Positions 5,782 to 5,900 of a stretch of 5,900 nt of DNA are shown here, one piece after another. Below the pieces are notes generated by a model. That model was not told where the DNA came from and did not search any database. It worked only from the letters and a program-made list of their open reading frames with translations. The position numbers and the translations under genes were made by a program. The stretch lies in assembly GCA_003566875.1 (NCBI GenBank), contig PXBQ01000478.1, positions 1 through 5,900 on the forward strand, given 5' to 3'. The DNA is from Spirochaetaceae bacterium. Its GTDB lineage: Bacteria > Spirochaetota > Spirochaetia > DSM-27196 > PXBQ01. Position 1 is the first letter of the stretch. Every line of letters begins with the position of its first letter.

Positions 5782-5900
5782 GTGTGGAATCGATACGTGC
5801 ACTTACTACCGTCAACGCCGTGGGTCAACTTCGTCGCGTTACTCATCTCACTCGTCATCTTGACGAAAAGCGCCGATCTCCTGGTCGATGGTGCGGTCGG
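5782..5900 (+). CDS. Sodium/calcium exchanger-family (CaCA) membrane protein, 3' end outside the window
   Basis: Only the first 39 or so codons are present. After a short polar start the sequence has a hydrophobic helix (NFVALLISLVILT) followed by KSADLLVDGAV. This matches the first helix and the start of the first conserved repeat (typically KGADxLVxGA) of bacterial YrbG-like Ca2+/Na+ antiporters, which exchange cations across the inner membrane. A TAA at 5776-5778 closes the frame upstream, so the start is GTG at 5782 or GTG at 5797. The second has a weak GGAA seven bases before it and fits better with a transcript beginning near 5786; the first would be leaderless or upstream of the transcript. 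The gene is divergent from the importer. The family call rests on a short but characteristic stretch. Confidence 0.72.
   Translation, partial: MWNRYVHLLPSTPWVNFVALLISLVILTKSADLLVDGAV

Overview
The window is a GC-rich bacterial segment with two gene blocks facing each other, plus the start of a divergent gene at the right edge. The substrate-binding protein begins with an uncleaved-looking leader ending VFA followed by GGRREA. That ending, with no lipobox cysteine, is a pattern I associate with spirochaetal periplasmic binding proteins, so a Spirochaetota host is my best guess. It is an inference from one signal peptide and general composition.

Left block, + strand (1-3140): two Gfo/Idh/MocA-type NAD(P)-dependent sugar or inositol dehydrogenases, followed by a TIM-barrel sugar phosphate isomerase/epimerase-like protein. 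The first dehydrogenase is open at the left edge; its true start lies just outside the window. It is followed by a hairpin, then by a good candidate promoter for the second dehydrogenase (TTG start) and the isomerase 49 bases further on. Together they look like a catabolic module in which a sugar or cyclitol is oxidised to a keto intermediate and then isomerised or epimerised. The substrate cannot be read from sequence.

Middle (3141-3386): the two blocks converge on a short hairpin between stop codons. A 57-residue proline- and acid-rich ORF with a perfect AGGAGG ribosome-binding site sits on the - strand, at the tail of the transporter operon.

Right block, - strand (5660 down to 3387): a complete polar amino-acid ABC importer in the order binding protein, permease, ATPase. 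The genes overlap by 13 and 11 bases and have one strong sigma-70-type promoter. From 5782 on the + strand begins a Na+/Ca2+ exchanger-family protein, cut by the window edge. Its promoter is back to back with the importer promoter, and three ATCCG half-sites lie between the two -35 boxes.

The enzymes and transporter are ordinary families. The points of interest are the unrecognised small ORF, the divergent control region with its half-sites, the very short or absent leader of the exchanger, and the repeat-bearing promoter of the second dehydrogenase. I found no RNA genes, mobile elements, CRISPR arrays or evidence of a novel defence or enzymatic system.
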